Assembly: GCA_963674835.2 (NCBI GenBank)
Contig: CAXXKC010000002.1
Location: 1,612,001-1,676,000 of the forward strand
DNA from: G963674835 sp963674835
Lineage (GTDB): Bacteria > Planctomycetota > Planctomycetia > Pirellulales > Thermoguttaceae
Direction of reading: 5' to 3'
DNA length: 64,000 nt
In this document: in pieces, positions 27,445-36,179 of the stretch
How the letters are laid out: the number at the start of each line of letters is the position of its first letter
Position numbering within the stretch: position 1 is the stretch's first letter
Notes under the pieces: model-generated
The model's database searches: none
The model's input: the letters and a program-made list of their open reading frames with translations, nothing else
What the model was told of the DNA's origin: nothing
Program-made: the position numbers and the translations under genes

Positions 27445-28506
27445 TCACTGCCCCACGATAAGGTACTCGGTTACTTGGTTTCGGACGGCAGCTTGATGCG
27501 TGCCGAAGTGGTAACGGTGGTTCTTCCGGTGAACGGTCACCCGAGTTTTGTATCGCTTCAGGCAATCCACAAGGACTTCCAGGTTTGGAAAGCCGTTGGA
27601 CGAGTACGACAAGACAATGATACTCTGCGAGAACATGGAGAAGAGGCGGTCAAAAGCCGCAGGAGCGGCACTTCGATACGAGAAGGGCGTGTATCGCTTC
27701 TTCAGCTTCTTCACCCGACTTGTCTCGAGCACCGCCTCGTGTTCCCAGTAGCATGACAAGCCTTCGAGAAAATGATAACGTTTGATGTAGCAATTGTCGT
27801 CCGATCTGGGGACGTACGGCGGATCGATGTAGACAAGATCGTATCCTGAAGGATCGAGTTCGAACACGTCGCCTCGAACGACTCGGTTCAACCGCCCGTT
27901 GTCGAAAGCGGCATCGTTATAGACGCCAACTTGCTCGGAAAAGTGCTCCCGCAGGGAAAGCTGCAGATCGCGTCGTCCGTCTTTGTAGTGTTCGGGGTCA
28001 CCGGCCACCGTGAATACGCCACGCGGCTGCCGTTTCACACAGGACCGGACCAAGGCAGCGATGGCTATCGCTTGCTTATAGGGATCCTTCAGCTTCCGTA
28101 TGTTCCACCACGTTCGATCGAGGAATCGAAGATCTCCCGGGGAGAAGAAGATTCCGTTGAAGGTTCGCTCGATGAAGCGCTGGTGCCTTGGATCATACGC
28201 CAAGAGCGATTCCAGATCGGTCGCGGTCAGACGGCCACCAGGATTCTCCGTAGTTGCTCTGGCGATGGTGGCGCTGAAGTTGAGGAAGTCGTTAGCGGTG
28301 ACTGCTTTCCCCATCGCTTTCAGCAGATAGGCAACGCATCCGGAACCGCAGCAGGCATCCAGCGCCGCGTCGAAATCGAGCCGCCCCAGCACGTCCCAAA
28401 TCCAGGGAAGCAATCGGTACTTACTACCCATGAATCGGAGCTGAGGGTAGCGATGGACCCGTTCGGGGAACTCCTCCAAATGCAGGTCGGGGAACAGTGG
28501 TTGCAT
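27445..28506 (-). CDS. D12-class N6-adenine DNA methyltransferase
   Basis: This is a 353-residue methyltransferase of the Dam/D12 class. It carries LRFMGSKYRLLPWIWDVL (the FxGxK-like N-terminal motif), DACCGSGCVAYLLKAMG (SAM-binding motif I) and DLVYIDPPYVPRSDDNCYIK (catalytic DPPY motif IV). The final part includes IIVLSYSSNGFPNLEVLVDC. It is the first gene of the two-gene restriction-modification operon and would protect the host from the nuclease at 26601. A candidate promoter lies at 28550-28578. Codon use is looser than in the neighbouring genes, which supports recent acquisition. Confidence 0.92.
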   Translation of the reverse strand: MQPLFPDLHLEEFPERVHRYPQLRFMGSKYRLLPWIWDVLGRLDFDAALDACCGSGCVAYLLKAMGKAVTANDFLNFSATIARATTENPGGRLTATDLESLLAYDPRHQRFIERTFNGIFFSPGDLRFLDRTWWNIRKLKDPYKQAIAIAALVRSCVKRQPRGVFTVAGDPEHYKDGRRDLQLSLREHFSEQVGVYNDAAFDNGRLNRVVRGDVFELDPSGYDLVYIDPPYVPRSDDNCYIKRYHFLEGLSCYWEHEAVLETSRVKKLKKRYTPFSYRSAAPAAFDRLFSMFSQSIIVLSYSSNGFPNLEVLVDCLKRYKTRVTVHRKNHRYHFGTHQAAVRNQVTEYLIVGQ

Positions 28507-28883
28507 GCGTGCACTTCCATGTCAGGTTCTGGACCCAACCAGTGGGGACATTGTACAACGCTGCACAACGCCGAGCAAGATACGTGTAGCTGACGACATG
28601 ACTCGTCATCCCCAGACTGCCGCTGACAAGCGGTTGCACGGCGATTGCCGGATTGCACTGCCGAACACGTAGTCCGCTCCGGATCGCATCTGGTGGCTGG
28701 ACCGTCAGCGGCTGTGCAAATGCTCCCCGCTTCTGCTGGGTGGTTCGTGGCGGGCAGGTGTGTCGCGGGAGGATCGTGGGCGAGGTACGTGGACAATGCG
28801 TGGTCGATTGGCGACAATACGCGGCGTGAAATGGGGTGTTGGAGTCGGTTAGCGAGGCATCTTTCTGGAGAGGCGAGCAGGTT
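28507..28883. other. gene-free stretch upstream of the methyltransferase and SDR genes
   Basis: These 377 bp contain the candidate methyltransferase promoter and tandem repeats (28550-28578). The remaining sequence has no credible gene on either strand. Confidence 0.55.
28550..28578 (-). promoter_or_regulatory. candidate promoter of the restriction-modification operon with tandem 10-bp repeats
   Basis: On the minus strand TTGCTC (28578-28573) and TACAAT (28555-28550) are separated by exactly 17 bp, and the -10 end is 43 bp before the methyltransferase ATG. Two tandem 10-mers, TGTACAACGC and TGCACAACGC (28552-28571), overlap the -10 and spacer, the position expected for an operator. Planctomycete sigma-70 consensus is not well established, so this is a prediction. 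Confidence 0.45.
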
Positions 28884-29684
28884 ATGGGCATGGAATCGTT
28901 TCGGTTGGACGGGAAGGTGGCGGTTGTGGTGGGCGGGGCGCGGCACCTGGGGTTCGATATTGCGGAGATCCTGGCCGAGGCGGGCTGCAATGTGGTGGTG
29001 ACATCGCGCAAGGCGGACAATGCGTCGGAGGCGGCCGGAAGGTTGGCCGAGTTGCACGGGCGGGAGACGCTGTCGGTCGGGCTGGATGTTCGCGATTACG
29101 GGCAGGTGGAGGAACTGACCGGCAAGGTGCTGGATTGGAAGGGGCACATCGACGTGCTGGTGAACAATGCGGGCGGGACGCCTGCGGGGTCACCGGGGCC
29201 GCTGTTCGACCGCGAGCCTGAGGACATGGTGGAACTGATCGCGATCAACCTGACGGGCACGCTGTTTTGCTGCAAGGCGGTGGGGAAGCTGATGGCTGAC
29301 CAGGGGTCGGGCAAGATCATCAACATCGCGTCGATTGCCGGCTTGGTGGGGCGCGATCGGCGGATGTATCAACGAAACAACATGTCGGGGCAGCCGATCG
29401 ACTATGCGGCGGCGAAGGCAGGGATCATCGGAATGACGCGGGATCTGGCGGGTTTGCTGTCGCCGATGGGTGTGTATGTGAACGCGATCGCACCGGGCGG
29501 GTTTGGGCCGCGGCAGTTGTCGCCGGGGTTCGTGCAGGACTACTCGGACCGCACACCGTTGGGACGCATGGGTCGCGACGGCATCGATCTGAAGGGGGCG
29601 GCGCTGTTCCTGGCGTCGTCGGCATCGGACTACGTGACGGGACACACGCTGGTCGTGGACGGCGGGTTCAGCATCTGGCAGTAG
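28884..29684 (+). CDS. short-chain dehydrogenase/reductase
   Basis: The product has 266 residues from ATG 28884 (an ATG two codons later is equally possible). It has the Rossmann motif VVVGGARHLGFDIAEILA, a variant of TGxxxGIG, and NNAGGTPAGS. The catalytic Ser region is IINIASIAGLVG, YAAAKAG follows, and SASDYVTGHTLVVDGGFSIW is at the C-terminus. This is an NAD(P)-dependent classical SDR resembling gluconate or 3-oxoacyl reductases. It lies 19 bp before a nitrilase-family gene and is probably co-transcribed with it. The substrate is unknown. Confidence 0.88.
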   Translation: MGMESFRLDGKVAVVVGGARHLGFDIAEILAEAGCNVVVTSRKADNASEAAGRLAELHGRETLSVGLDVRDYGQVEELTGKVLDWKGHIDVLVNNAGGTPAGSPGPLFDREPEDMVELIAINLTGTLFCCKAVGKLMADQGSGKIINIASIAGLVGRDRRMYQRNNMSGQPIDYAAAKAGIIGMTRDLAGLLSPMGVYVNAIAPGGFGPRQLSPGFVQDYSDRTPLGRMGRDGIDLKGAALFLASSASDYVTGHTLVVDGGFSIWQ

Positions 29685-29703
29685 GACGAAGCGAGGTTCA
29701 TCC

Positions 29704-30666
29704 ATGCGAGAGATTCGGATCGGGACGGTCCAGTTCGAGGCGCGCGACGCCGACAAGGAATACAATTTCGGCCGGATCGAAACGCTGGGGCGTGAGTCGG
29801 TCGAGAGGGGCGCCGAGATCGTCAGTTTCCACGAATGCTGCATCTCGGGATACACATTCTTGCAGACACTGGCGCGGGAGGAACTGGTCGAGTTGGCGGA
29901 AGCGGTGCCGGACGGGCCGAGTACGCGGCGGTTGGAGTCGCTCGCGCGGCAGTGGAACGTGGCTTTGCTGGCCGGGTTGGTCGAGCGCGAGGGGGACGGG
30001 CTATACAACACGTACGTGGTTGTTTCGCCTGAGGGCTTTGTGACGAAGTTTCGCAAGCTGCATCCGTTCATCAGTTCGCATCTGAGCCCGGGCGAAGGGT
30101 ATGTGGTGTTTGATCTGTGCGGGGTACGGTGCAGTGTTTTGATTTGCTACGACAACAACCTGATTGAAAACCCGCGGATGGCGACGTTGCGAGGTGCGGA
30201 ACTGATTTTCGCGCCGCACGTGACGGGCGGTTTGCCCAGTCCGATGCCCGGCCGGGGAACGATCGATCGGGTGCTCTGGGAGAACAGGGACCGCGATCCG
30301 GTGGCGCTGCGGATGGAGTTCGAGGGGCCGAAGGGACGCGGCTGGTTGATGCGATGGCTGCCGGCACGGGCGTATGAGAACGGTGTGTACTACGTGTTCA
30401 GCAACGCCGTGGGGGTGGATCACGACACGATCAAGCCGGGATGCGCGATGATTTTGGATCCGTTCGGCGAGGTGATTGCGGAATCGCATGGTTTGGGCGA
30501 CGAGGTGGTCGTGGGGCTGTGTACGCCGGAGAAGATCGAGCTATCGGGCGGGCGGCGTTACCTCAAGGCGCGGCGGCCCGATCTTTATGCCGAGTTGGCA
30601 GCGCCGCTGCCTGCTGGGCAGAAGCCGGAGATCAACCCGGGCTGGCGGTTGCATCCGGGCAAGTAG
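29704..30666 (+). CDS. nitrilase-superfamily carbon-nitrogen hydrolase
   Basis: The product has 320 residues. The catalytic triad is E44 (SFHECC), K118 (TKFRKLHPF) and C148 (SVLICYDNN), with normal family spacing. The YNTYVVVSPEGFVTKFRKLH segment before the Lys is typical. These enzymes hydrolyse nitriles or, more often, amides such as N-carbamyl compounds. It follows the SDR gene by 19 bp, suggesting a two-step degradation of an amide or amino compound, but the actual substrate cannot be read. Confidence 0.9.
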   Translation: MREIRIGTVQFEARDADKEYNFGRIETLGRESVERGAEIVSFHECCISGYTFLQTLAREELVELAEAVPDGPSTRRLESLARQWNVALLAGLVEREGDGLYNTYVVVSPEGFVTKFRKLHPFISSHLSPGEGYVVFDLCGVRCSVLICYDNNLIENPRMATLRGAELIFAPHVTGGLPSPMPGRGTIDRVLWENRDRDPVALRMEFEGPKGRGWLMRWLPARAYENGVYYVFSNAVGVDHDTIKPGCAMILDPFGEVIAESHGLGDEVVVGLCTPEKIELSGGRRYLKARRPDLYAELAAPLPAGQKPEINPGWRLHPGK

Positions 30667-30694
30667 GGCGAGGGAATGCCCGTAGTGGGCCGGT

Positions 30695-31186
30695 TCAGTC
30701 GACTTCGGCGAAGGCGATCACGTAGTTGTGGCCGCGCAGTTTGGCGCACTTGGGGCAGCTCGTGTAGTGGAAGAAGTACCGCTTGGACTTCTTGCCCTGT
30801 TTGGCGAGGTACTGGTCCATCTGTTTGATCCACTTGGGCACGGCGTTGTACGGGCCGTCGAATACCCGGGTGATGAAGGTGCCGGAGAGCTTGACGTTTT
30901 CGGCGCCGGGTACGTCCTTGGTGATGGACATATACCATTCGGTTCGCCAAGGGGTGGGGTCGGTGGCCATGACGAGGACATCTTTCTCGTTGGCGTTGGC
31001 GCCGGCCGCTTTCACCTTGTGCCACATGCGCGAGAGGAGCTTGCGGATCATGGGAGGGAAGGGGATGTGGAAGAAGACGCGCATCGAGTCTTTGATGAAG
31101 GGTTTGTCGTTCCAGACGTGGGTTTTCTCGTCCCAAAGCGCGGGATCGAACGGTGGACAACACGGCTCGGTCGCGGAGTGTGACAT
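30695..31186 (-). CDS. conserved hypothetical protein with C-terminal CPKC
   Basis: This is a 163-residue protein. The N-terminus includes CCPPFDPALWDEKTHVWNDK, the middle has WRTEWYMSITKDVPGAENVK, and the end reads RYFFHYTSCPKCAKLRGHNY. A single C-x-x-C is not enough to call a zinc site, but the tail resembles that of a family of small hydrolase-like proteins found in environmental bacteria. It has no signal peptide. It stands in the opposite direction to the nitrilase gene. Function unknown. Confidence 0.65.
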   Translation of the reverse strand: MSHSATEPCCPPFDPALWDEKTHVWNDKPFIKDSMRVFFHIPFPPMIRKLLSRMWHKVKAAGANANEKDVLVMATDPTPWRTEWYMSITKDVPGAENVKLSGTFITRVFDGPYNAVPKWIKQMDQYLAKQGKKSKRYFFHYTSCPKCAKLRGHNYVIAFAEVD

Positions 31187-31340
31187 GGGTCTGGCCTTCG
31201 GGCAGGGGATGTGATTCTGGCGGTTTGACGCACGTTATGTGTCGGGTCGCACGGTTGACTTGTGCCGTCGGGGCGGACTGCCGGAAGTAGAGCGGAAGGG
31301 GGATGGACGGTCAAGCGGGCCGCGTCGGGGCAGGGGGGAC

Positions 31341-32519
31341 TCAGGCGCGGCGGAGGGCGTCGACGACTTTCATACGGGCGGCGCGGAAGGCGGGGAGCAT
31401 GCCGCCGATGAAGCCCATGAAAAGGGAGACAACGACGGCGGTGATGAGGATTTGTGGGGTGACAAGGAATTCGAAGGCGGTTTCGGAGAAGGTCGCCCAG
31501 TTGGTCATGCCCGTCTTCATGCCGTTGAGCGAGAGGGATAGGGCACAGCCGAGGGCTGCGCCGAGGGCGGCCAGAGCGAGCGCCTCGATCATGAAGGCGA
31601 GCCAGACGGATTCGGGCATGAAGCCCATGGCGAGCAGGCAGCCGATTTCGCGTTTGCGTTGGCTGACGGCGGCGTACATGGTGTTCATCGCGCCGGCGAT
31701 GGCGCCGATGGACATGATCGAAGTGAGGATGCCGCCGAGGACGGTGATGACGTCGCTCATGAGCTTGGCTTGCTTGCGGTAGTATTCTTTCTCCGTCATG
31801 GTTTGGACGGAACGGAGCCGGGGGTCGGTGTCGATCAGGGCAGTCAGTTGCCGGACGGCTTCGTCGGGATCGCCGGCGGCGCGGAAGAGCATCGACTGGA
31901 AGACGCCGTCGCGATGGAACGTACTCTGGAGGAGCTCGCCGTCCATCCACAGTTCGGATTCGAGGGAGCTGCCGCCGGCTTCGAAGAGGCCGACGATGTA
32001 CCACGTGTTGCGTCCGATGGTCATCGTCTGGCCGATACCGACATCGCGGAGGCGGCGATTGAGGCCGACGCCGAGGACCGCTTCGTTTGAGCCGGGTGTG
32101 TACCAGCGGCCTTCGGTGAGGCGGACGTCGGCATGGACCTGGCGGGCGTGCGGGGCCGTGCCGCGGATGGTGACGAGCAGTTCGCCACCGGTCTGCTTGG
32201 GGCGCGCGACGATGAGGACGCTTTCGAAGAGCGCGAGCTTCTGTCCGTCGCGTTCGGCGACCATGGGCAGGTCGCGGATGATGCGGGCCGTGTCGCGTGT
32301 GACCTGGCTTTGGAGTTCGGCGTCGGCGCCTTTGCGGAGGACGATGAGATTGCGGGGGCTGCCTGAGGACTCGACGACCTTGCGGAAGCCGGCGGCCAGC
32401 GAAAGGAGCGTGACGAGCACGACAACGACCAGGGCGATGCCGCCGACGGCCATGGCCGAGGAGGTTTTTCGCAGGGCGATGCTGCGGAGGCTGTACTTGA
32501 AGGGTATCGCCATGGTCAC
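31341..32519 (-). CDS. MacB/FtsX-type ABC transporter permease
   Basis: The product has 392 residues with four membrane segments: near the N-terminus (SAMAVGGIALVVVVLVTLLSLA), at about 255-280 (VLGGILTSIMSIGAIAGAMN), at about 310-330 (WLAFMIEALALAALGAALGC) and near the C-terminus (LITAVVVSLFMGFIGGMLPA). A large extracytoplasmic domain lies between the first two, which is the MacB permease layout without an ATPase domain. The final AFRAARMKVVDALRRA is typical. Its start overlaps the end of another such permease gene by 4 bp. It forms a four-gene exporter operon with 32516-35869. Confidence 0.9.
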   Translation of the reverse strand: MTMAIPFKYSLRSIALRKTSSAMAVGGIALVVVVLVTLLSLAAGFRKVVESSGSPRNLIVLRKGADAELQSQVTRDTARIIRDLPMVAERDGQKLALFESVLIVARPKQTGGELLVTIRGTAPHARQVHADVRLTEGRWYTPGSNEAVLGVGLNRRLRDVGIGQTMTIGRNTWYIVGLFEAGGSSLESELWMDGELLQSTFHRDGVFQSMLFRAAGDPDEAVRQLTALIDTDPRLRSVQTMTEKEYYRKQAKLMSDVITVLGGILTSIMSIGAIAGAMNTMYAAVSQRKREIGCLLAMGFMPESVWLAFMIEALALAALGAALGCALSLSLNGMKTGMTNWATFSETAFEFLVTPQILITAVVVSLFMGFIGGMLPAFRAARMKVVDALRRA

Positions 32520-33688
32520 ACGCTGCGGAGCGCCTCCGTGGCCTTGAGCCTCATTCCGACGACGGCGGGGACAATACCGCTGGAGAAGCCGGTGAGCACG
32601 GCCAAGCCCATGGCGGCAAGCATCGAGGCGGCCGGCAGGTAGAAGACGGGGAAGAACTCGGGCTGCGGATTGACGTGGAGGATGTTGGCCAAGAACCAGG
32701 CGAGGCCGACGCCGGCCAGGGCACCGAGGAGCGAGATGGCGAGGGCTTCGCCGATGAGGAGCAGGAAGACGTGGCCATCGCTGAAGCCGATGGCCTTGAG
32801 GATTCCCATTTCGCGGGTGCGCTCGCGGGCGCTCATCATCATGGTGTTGGCGGAGACGAGGAGCATGGTGAGGACGACGGCGCTGCCGATGGAGCGGATG
32901 AGCAACTGGAAATTGCCGAGCATGCCGATGAACTGCAAGTTGAACGCCTTTTCGGTCATGGTGCGTGTTTCGAAGGGGCTGTTGGCGAAACGGGCATCGA
33001 TGGCGGAGGAGATTTCGGTGGCGCGTTCGGGGTCGGTGATGCTGAAAATGTAGAGGCCGACGGAGCCTTGGCCGAACTGACGGGCTTCATCGAACCGCTT
33101 GAGCGGGAAGGCCATCATCGTCTGATCGAAGGTGGGCGAGTCGCTGGTGTAGATGGCGCGCACGTTGAATTCCCAGATGGGCGAGCCATCTCTTTGGGTC
33201 CAGATGGTGCTGCGGAGCACGAGGCGGTCGCCGACCTTCTTGTTCAATCGCTCGGCGATCTTGGCGCCCAGGATGCAGCCCATCTGGTCGTTGAGCAGGT
33301 CGCGGACCTGATCGGGGGAGACCTTGATTTCGGGGTAGAGCGCCATGTAGCGGTCGAGTTCGGTGGCGAACTGGGCGAAGAACTCTTCGCGTTTCTTGCC
33401 GTCGGGGCCCGGTTCCTGGGACAGCGCGCCGAACCAGCAGGCAGAACATACAGCTTTGACGCCCTCGGTCTGCTCGATCAACGAGCGATAGGACATGGGC
33501 AACTCGAAGATGATCGATTCCTTGTGTTGGACGACGAGTCGCGAGGCATCGGACATTTCGACGCCGGCGTTGAACGCGGTGAGCACGGTTTCGAGGAAGC
33601 AAAAGAGAAAGAGGGCCACGCCGACGCCAAAGATCGTCAGGAGGGTGCGAAGGGGCTTGCGGAGGAGGTTGAGGAGGAGGAGACGCAT
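32516..33688 (-). CDS. MacB/FtsX-type ABC transporter permease
   Basis: From ATG 33688 the product has 390 residues, beginning MRLLLLNLLRKPLRTLLTIF, a classical FtsX/MacB start. Four membrane helices surround a large extracytoplasmic domain; the last one (LAAMGLAVLTGFSSGIVPAV) precedes GMRLKATEALRSV. The frame is open about 510 bp further upstream, but this region is antisense-frame to the ATPase gene and is rejected. It overlaps the next permease gene by 4 bp, so the two are likely to form a heterodimer. Confidence 0.9.
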   Translation of the reverse strand: MRLLLLNLLRKPLRTLLTIFGVGVALFLFCFLETVLTAFNAGVEMSDASRLVVQHKESIIFELPMSYRSLIEQTEGVKAVCSACWFGALSQEPGPDGKKREEFFAQFATELDRYMALYPEIKVSPDQVRDLLNDQMGCILGAKIAERLNKKVGDRLVLRSTIWTQRDGSPIWEFNVRAIYTSDSPTFDQTMMAFPLKRFDEARQFGQGSVGLYIFSITDPERATEISSAIDARFANSPFETRTMTEKAFNLQFIGMLGNFQLLIRSIGSAVVLTMLLVSANTMMMSARERTREMGILKAIGFSDGHVFLLLIGEALAISLLGALAGVGLAWFLANILHVNPQPEFFPVFYLPAASMLAAMGLAVLTGFSSGIVPAVVGMRLKATEALRSV

Positions 33689-33750
33689 TCGAGCTAGTGG
33701 GTAGTGAGTAGTGGGTGGTGAGTCGGGGGTGGTGGGGGTTTGGGGTCGGG

Positions 33751-34449
33751 TTATTTCTGGACGTCGACGTCTCGGGTGAGTATGCCTTTTTCGAGGTGCA
33801 ACTGGCGGTGGGCGGCGTGGGCGACTTTGGGATCGTGGGTGACGAGGATGATGGTCTTGCCGAAGTCGCGGTTCATGGTTACGAGAAGGTCCATGATTTC
33901 CTCGGCGGAATGGGCGTCGAGGTCGCCGGTCGGTTCGTCGGCCAGGAGGATTTCGGGGTCCATGGCCAAGGCGCGGGCGATGGCGACACGTTGCTCCTGA
34001 CCGCCGGAGAGCTCGTCGGGCCGGTGGTGCATGCGGTCGGCCAGTCCGACGCTTTCGAGGGCCCTGACGACGTGCTCTCGGCGTTGGCGGCGGCCGAGAG
34101 GGAGGAGGGTCAGCGGGAGTTCGACGTTCTGGAACGCCGTGAGCACGGGCAGGAGGTTGTAGGCTTGGAAGATGTACGCGACGTGGTCGCATCGCCATTG
34201 GGTCAGCGCCCGGGCGCCGAGTCGGGCGAGGTCCTGGCCGCAGACGAAGACCTCGCCGGAGGTCGGTGAGTCGAGCCCACCGAGGAGGTTGAGGAGGGTG
34301 GTCTTGCCGGAACCTGAGGGACCCATGAGGGCGACGAAATCGCCGCTGTCGATGGAGAGGCTGACGTTGTCGAGGGAGTAGATGTCGGCGTCGCCTTTGT
34401 GGTAGGCCCGACTGACGTTGCGCAGTTCGATGATGGGCTGAGTGGTCAC
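33751..34449 (-). CDS. ABC transporter ATP-binding protein (MacB/LolD class)
   Basis: This is a 232-residue ATPase: Walker A GPSGSGKTT, Q-loop YIFQAYNLLPVLTAFQNVEL, signature LSGGQEQRVAIARAL, Walker B ILLADEPTGDLD and a switch His (LVTHDPKVAH). The LPVLTAFQNVELPL motif is typical of the LolD/MacB group. It lies between the adaptor gene (7-bp gap) and the permeases (62-bp gap) of the same minus-strand operon. It powers export across the cell envelope; the substrate is unknown. Confidence 0.93.
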   Translation of the reverse strand: MTTQPIIELRNVSRAYHKGDADIYSLDNVSLSIDSGDFVALMGPSGSGKTTLLNLLGGLDSPTSGEVFVCGQDLARLGARALTQWRCDHVAYIFQAYNLLPVLTAFQNVELPLTLLPLGRRQRREHVVRALESVGLADRMHHRPDELSGGQEQRVAIARALAMDPEILLADEPTGDLDAHSAEEIMDLLVTMNRDFGKTIILVTHDPKVAHAAHRQLHLEKGILTRDVDVQK

Positions 34450-34456
34450 GGCGGGG

Positions 34457-35869
34457 TTACTCCGCTAGCGAGACCTTGGCGACGTCGCCGGACAGCCGCT
34501 TGGCGCCGCGTACGACGACCTTGTCGCCGGCGTTGAGGCCGCTGGTGACTTCGATGCGATCGCCGGAGCTGGGGCCGACTTGGACGGGGCGTTTGTGGGC
34601 CTCGTCGCTGCTGACGACCCAAACGAAGCTGCCGTCGTCGCCCGACTGGACCGCGGCCGTGGGGACGACGATCTTGTCGGTGACGGCGCCGGATTCGGTG
34701 CCTGGGGGCGCGTCGTCGGGAAGGAAGCGGACGCGGACGCCCATTTCGGGCAGGATGGCGCGCTCGTCGCGAGCGAGGAAATCGACGCGGACCTTGACGG
34801 TGGCCTTGCTGCGATCGGCGCGGGGGAGAATGCGGCAGAGCTTGCCGGGAAAGAGCTTGCCGGGGATGGCGTCGACGGTGATCGCCGCGCGCTGGCCCGG
34901 TTTGACGCGGGCGAGCTGGGCTTCGGCGACATCGACTTCGGCCTGCAAGGAGGCCCAATCGGCGATGGTGACGATCGACCCTCGGGCCATGGAGCCGCCG
35001 ATGCTGATCGGCGCAACGATTTCGCCGACCTCGGCGGCCTTCTCGGTGACCATGCCGTCGTAGGGGGAGCGAATGAAGTACTCGTCGCGTTGGCTTTCGA
35101 GGACCTTGACGCTGGCGGCGGAGGTGTGTTGACGGGCGTCGGCGGACGCAACGGCGGCGTGGGCGGCGGCGGCCTGGGCTTCGGCAACAGCGATGCGTTT
35201 TTGAGCTTCGAATCGGCGCTGCTTGGTCCAAGCGATCTTGGCCTCCATCTCGCGGACTTCGGTGCGGCGGTCGTCGACTTCGGACGTGGAGACGGCGTTG
35301 CGCGCCACGAGTGACTCGTTGAGCGCGAGGCGCCGGCGAGCGTCGGCGAGGAGGACCTCGTACTGCTTGTTCTCGGCGTCGATCGTTTGCAGGGGGATTT
35401 TGGAGGCTTCGACTTCGACATCGGCCTGGGCCGCGAGTTTGCCGAGGCGTTGGACTTCGGCAGCGGCTTCGGCGACTTCGGCCTCGGCCTGGGCGATGGT
35501 CGCGTCGAGCTCGCTGTGGTCGATTTCGGCGACGACTTCGTCCTTCTTGACGAACTGGGCCTCGGCAACGTTGAGGCGGGCGAGCCGGCCGGTGAACTTG
35601 GTGGCGAGGACCGACTGGCGGTCGGCGACAACATAGCCTGCAGCGGCCAGCCCGGGGCTACCAGTGACCGGTTGGCCGGTTGCAGCGGAGATGCGCACGG
35701 CGGGAGAGACGGAGACTTCGACAGTGCCGAGTCCGCCCATCAGCCACGTTGCCAGGAAGCCGCCGGCGATGACCGCCAAGCCGGCCACCCAAAGCCAGGG
35801 CGATATTCGTCGTCGCCGCCGGGAACGATCGATTCGGAGTGCCGCCAAGCCATCGGAGGACATTGCCAC
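34457..35869 (-). CDS. HlyD/MacA-type periplasmic adaptor
   Basis: The 470-residue product has a basic N-terminus, a single membrane helix (WLWVAGLAVIAGGFLATWLM), a lipoyl-like half motif (RLNVAEAQFVKKDEVVAEID), a long coiled coil (about 120-240, AEAEVAEAAAEVQRLGKLAA and similar), the returning half (SPYDGMVTEKAAEVGEIVAP) and a beta-barrel C-terminal part ending in DKVVVRGAKRLSGDVAKVSL. This is the layout of MacA-like adaptors. A second ATG (35863) is possible. It is the first gene of the exporter operon running to 31341. Confidence 0.92.
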   Translation of the reverse strand: MAMSSDGLAALRIDRSRRRRRISPWLWVAGLAVIAGGFLATWLMGGLGTVEVSVSPAVRISAATGQPVTGSPGLAAAGYVVADRQSVLATKFTGRLARLNVAEAQFVKKDEVVAEIDHSELDATIAQAEAEVAEAAAEVQRLGKLAAQADVEVEASKIPLQTIDAENKQYEVLLADARRRLALNESLVARNAVSTSEVDDRRTEVREMEAKIAWTKQRRFEAQKRIAVAEAQAAAAHAAVASADARQHTSAASVKVLESQRDEYFIRSPYDGMVTEKAAEVGEIVAPISIGGSMARGSIVTIADWASLQAEVDVAEAQLARVKPGQRAAITVDAIPGKLFPGKLCRILPRADRSKATVKVRVDFLARDERAILPEMGVRVRFLPDDAPPGTESGAVTDKIVVPTAAVQSGDDGSFVWVVSSDEAHKRPVQVGPSSGDRIEVTSGLNAGDKVVVRGAKRLSGDVAKVSLAE

Positions 35870-36179
35870 CGCTCCGGAGAAAGGTACCGTGATGTGGGAC
35901 GGAACTGGAGAAAACGGCGAACTGGCCGCACGCTACGACAGTCCGCTCCCGTCGTGAAAAGCCGTGGAAGGCCGTGGTGCCGGGGCAGACCGAGACTGCG
36001 GTCCTCAGACCTGCCCTCGTTTGTCTATGTTACCAAGCCGGCCGGTGGGCTTCCAGTTGGTATTGGTGGACGGTTCTGAAAGTGGTTTGGCAGGGCGGCC
36101 ATGCCTGGGCAGCGCAAAGGATGGACCGGAAGGGAGTTCCGTCGGCCGTCGGGGCTATGCTGAGCGGCGATTTGGCGGC
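35870..36179. other. gene-free stretch between the exporter and ilvE
   Basis: These 310 bp lie upstream of the adaptor gene and downstream of ilvE (both minus strand). The promoter of the exporter operon is expected here; I see no clear box, hairpin or repeat. Confidence 0.55.

Noticed and set aside
33689..34198. N-terminal extension of the permease (32516-33688) as if fused to an upstream domain
   Set aside because: The extension lies in a different frame of the ATPase gene and is Arg/Pro-rich. The natural permease start is ATG 33688.
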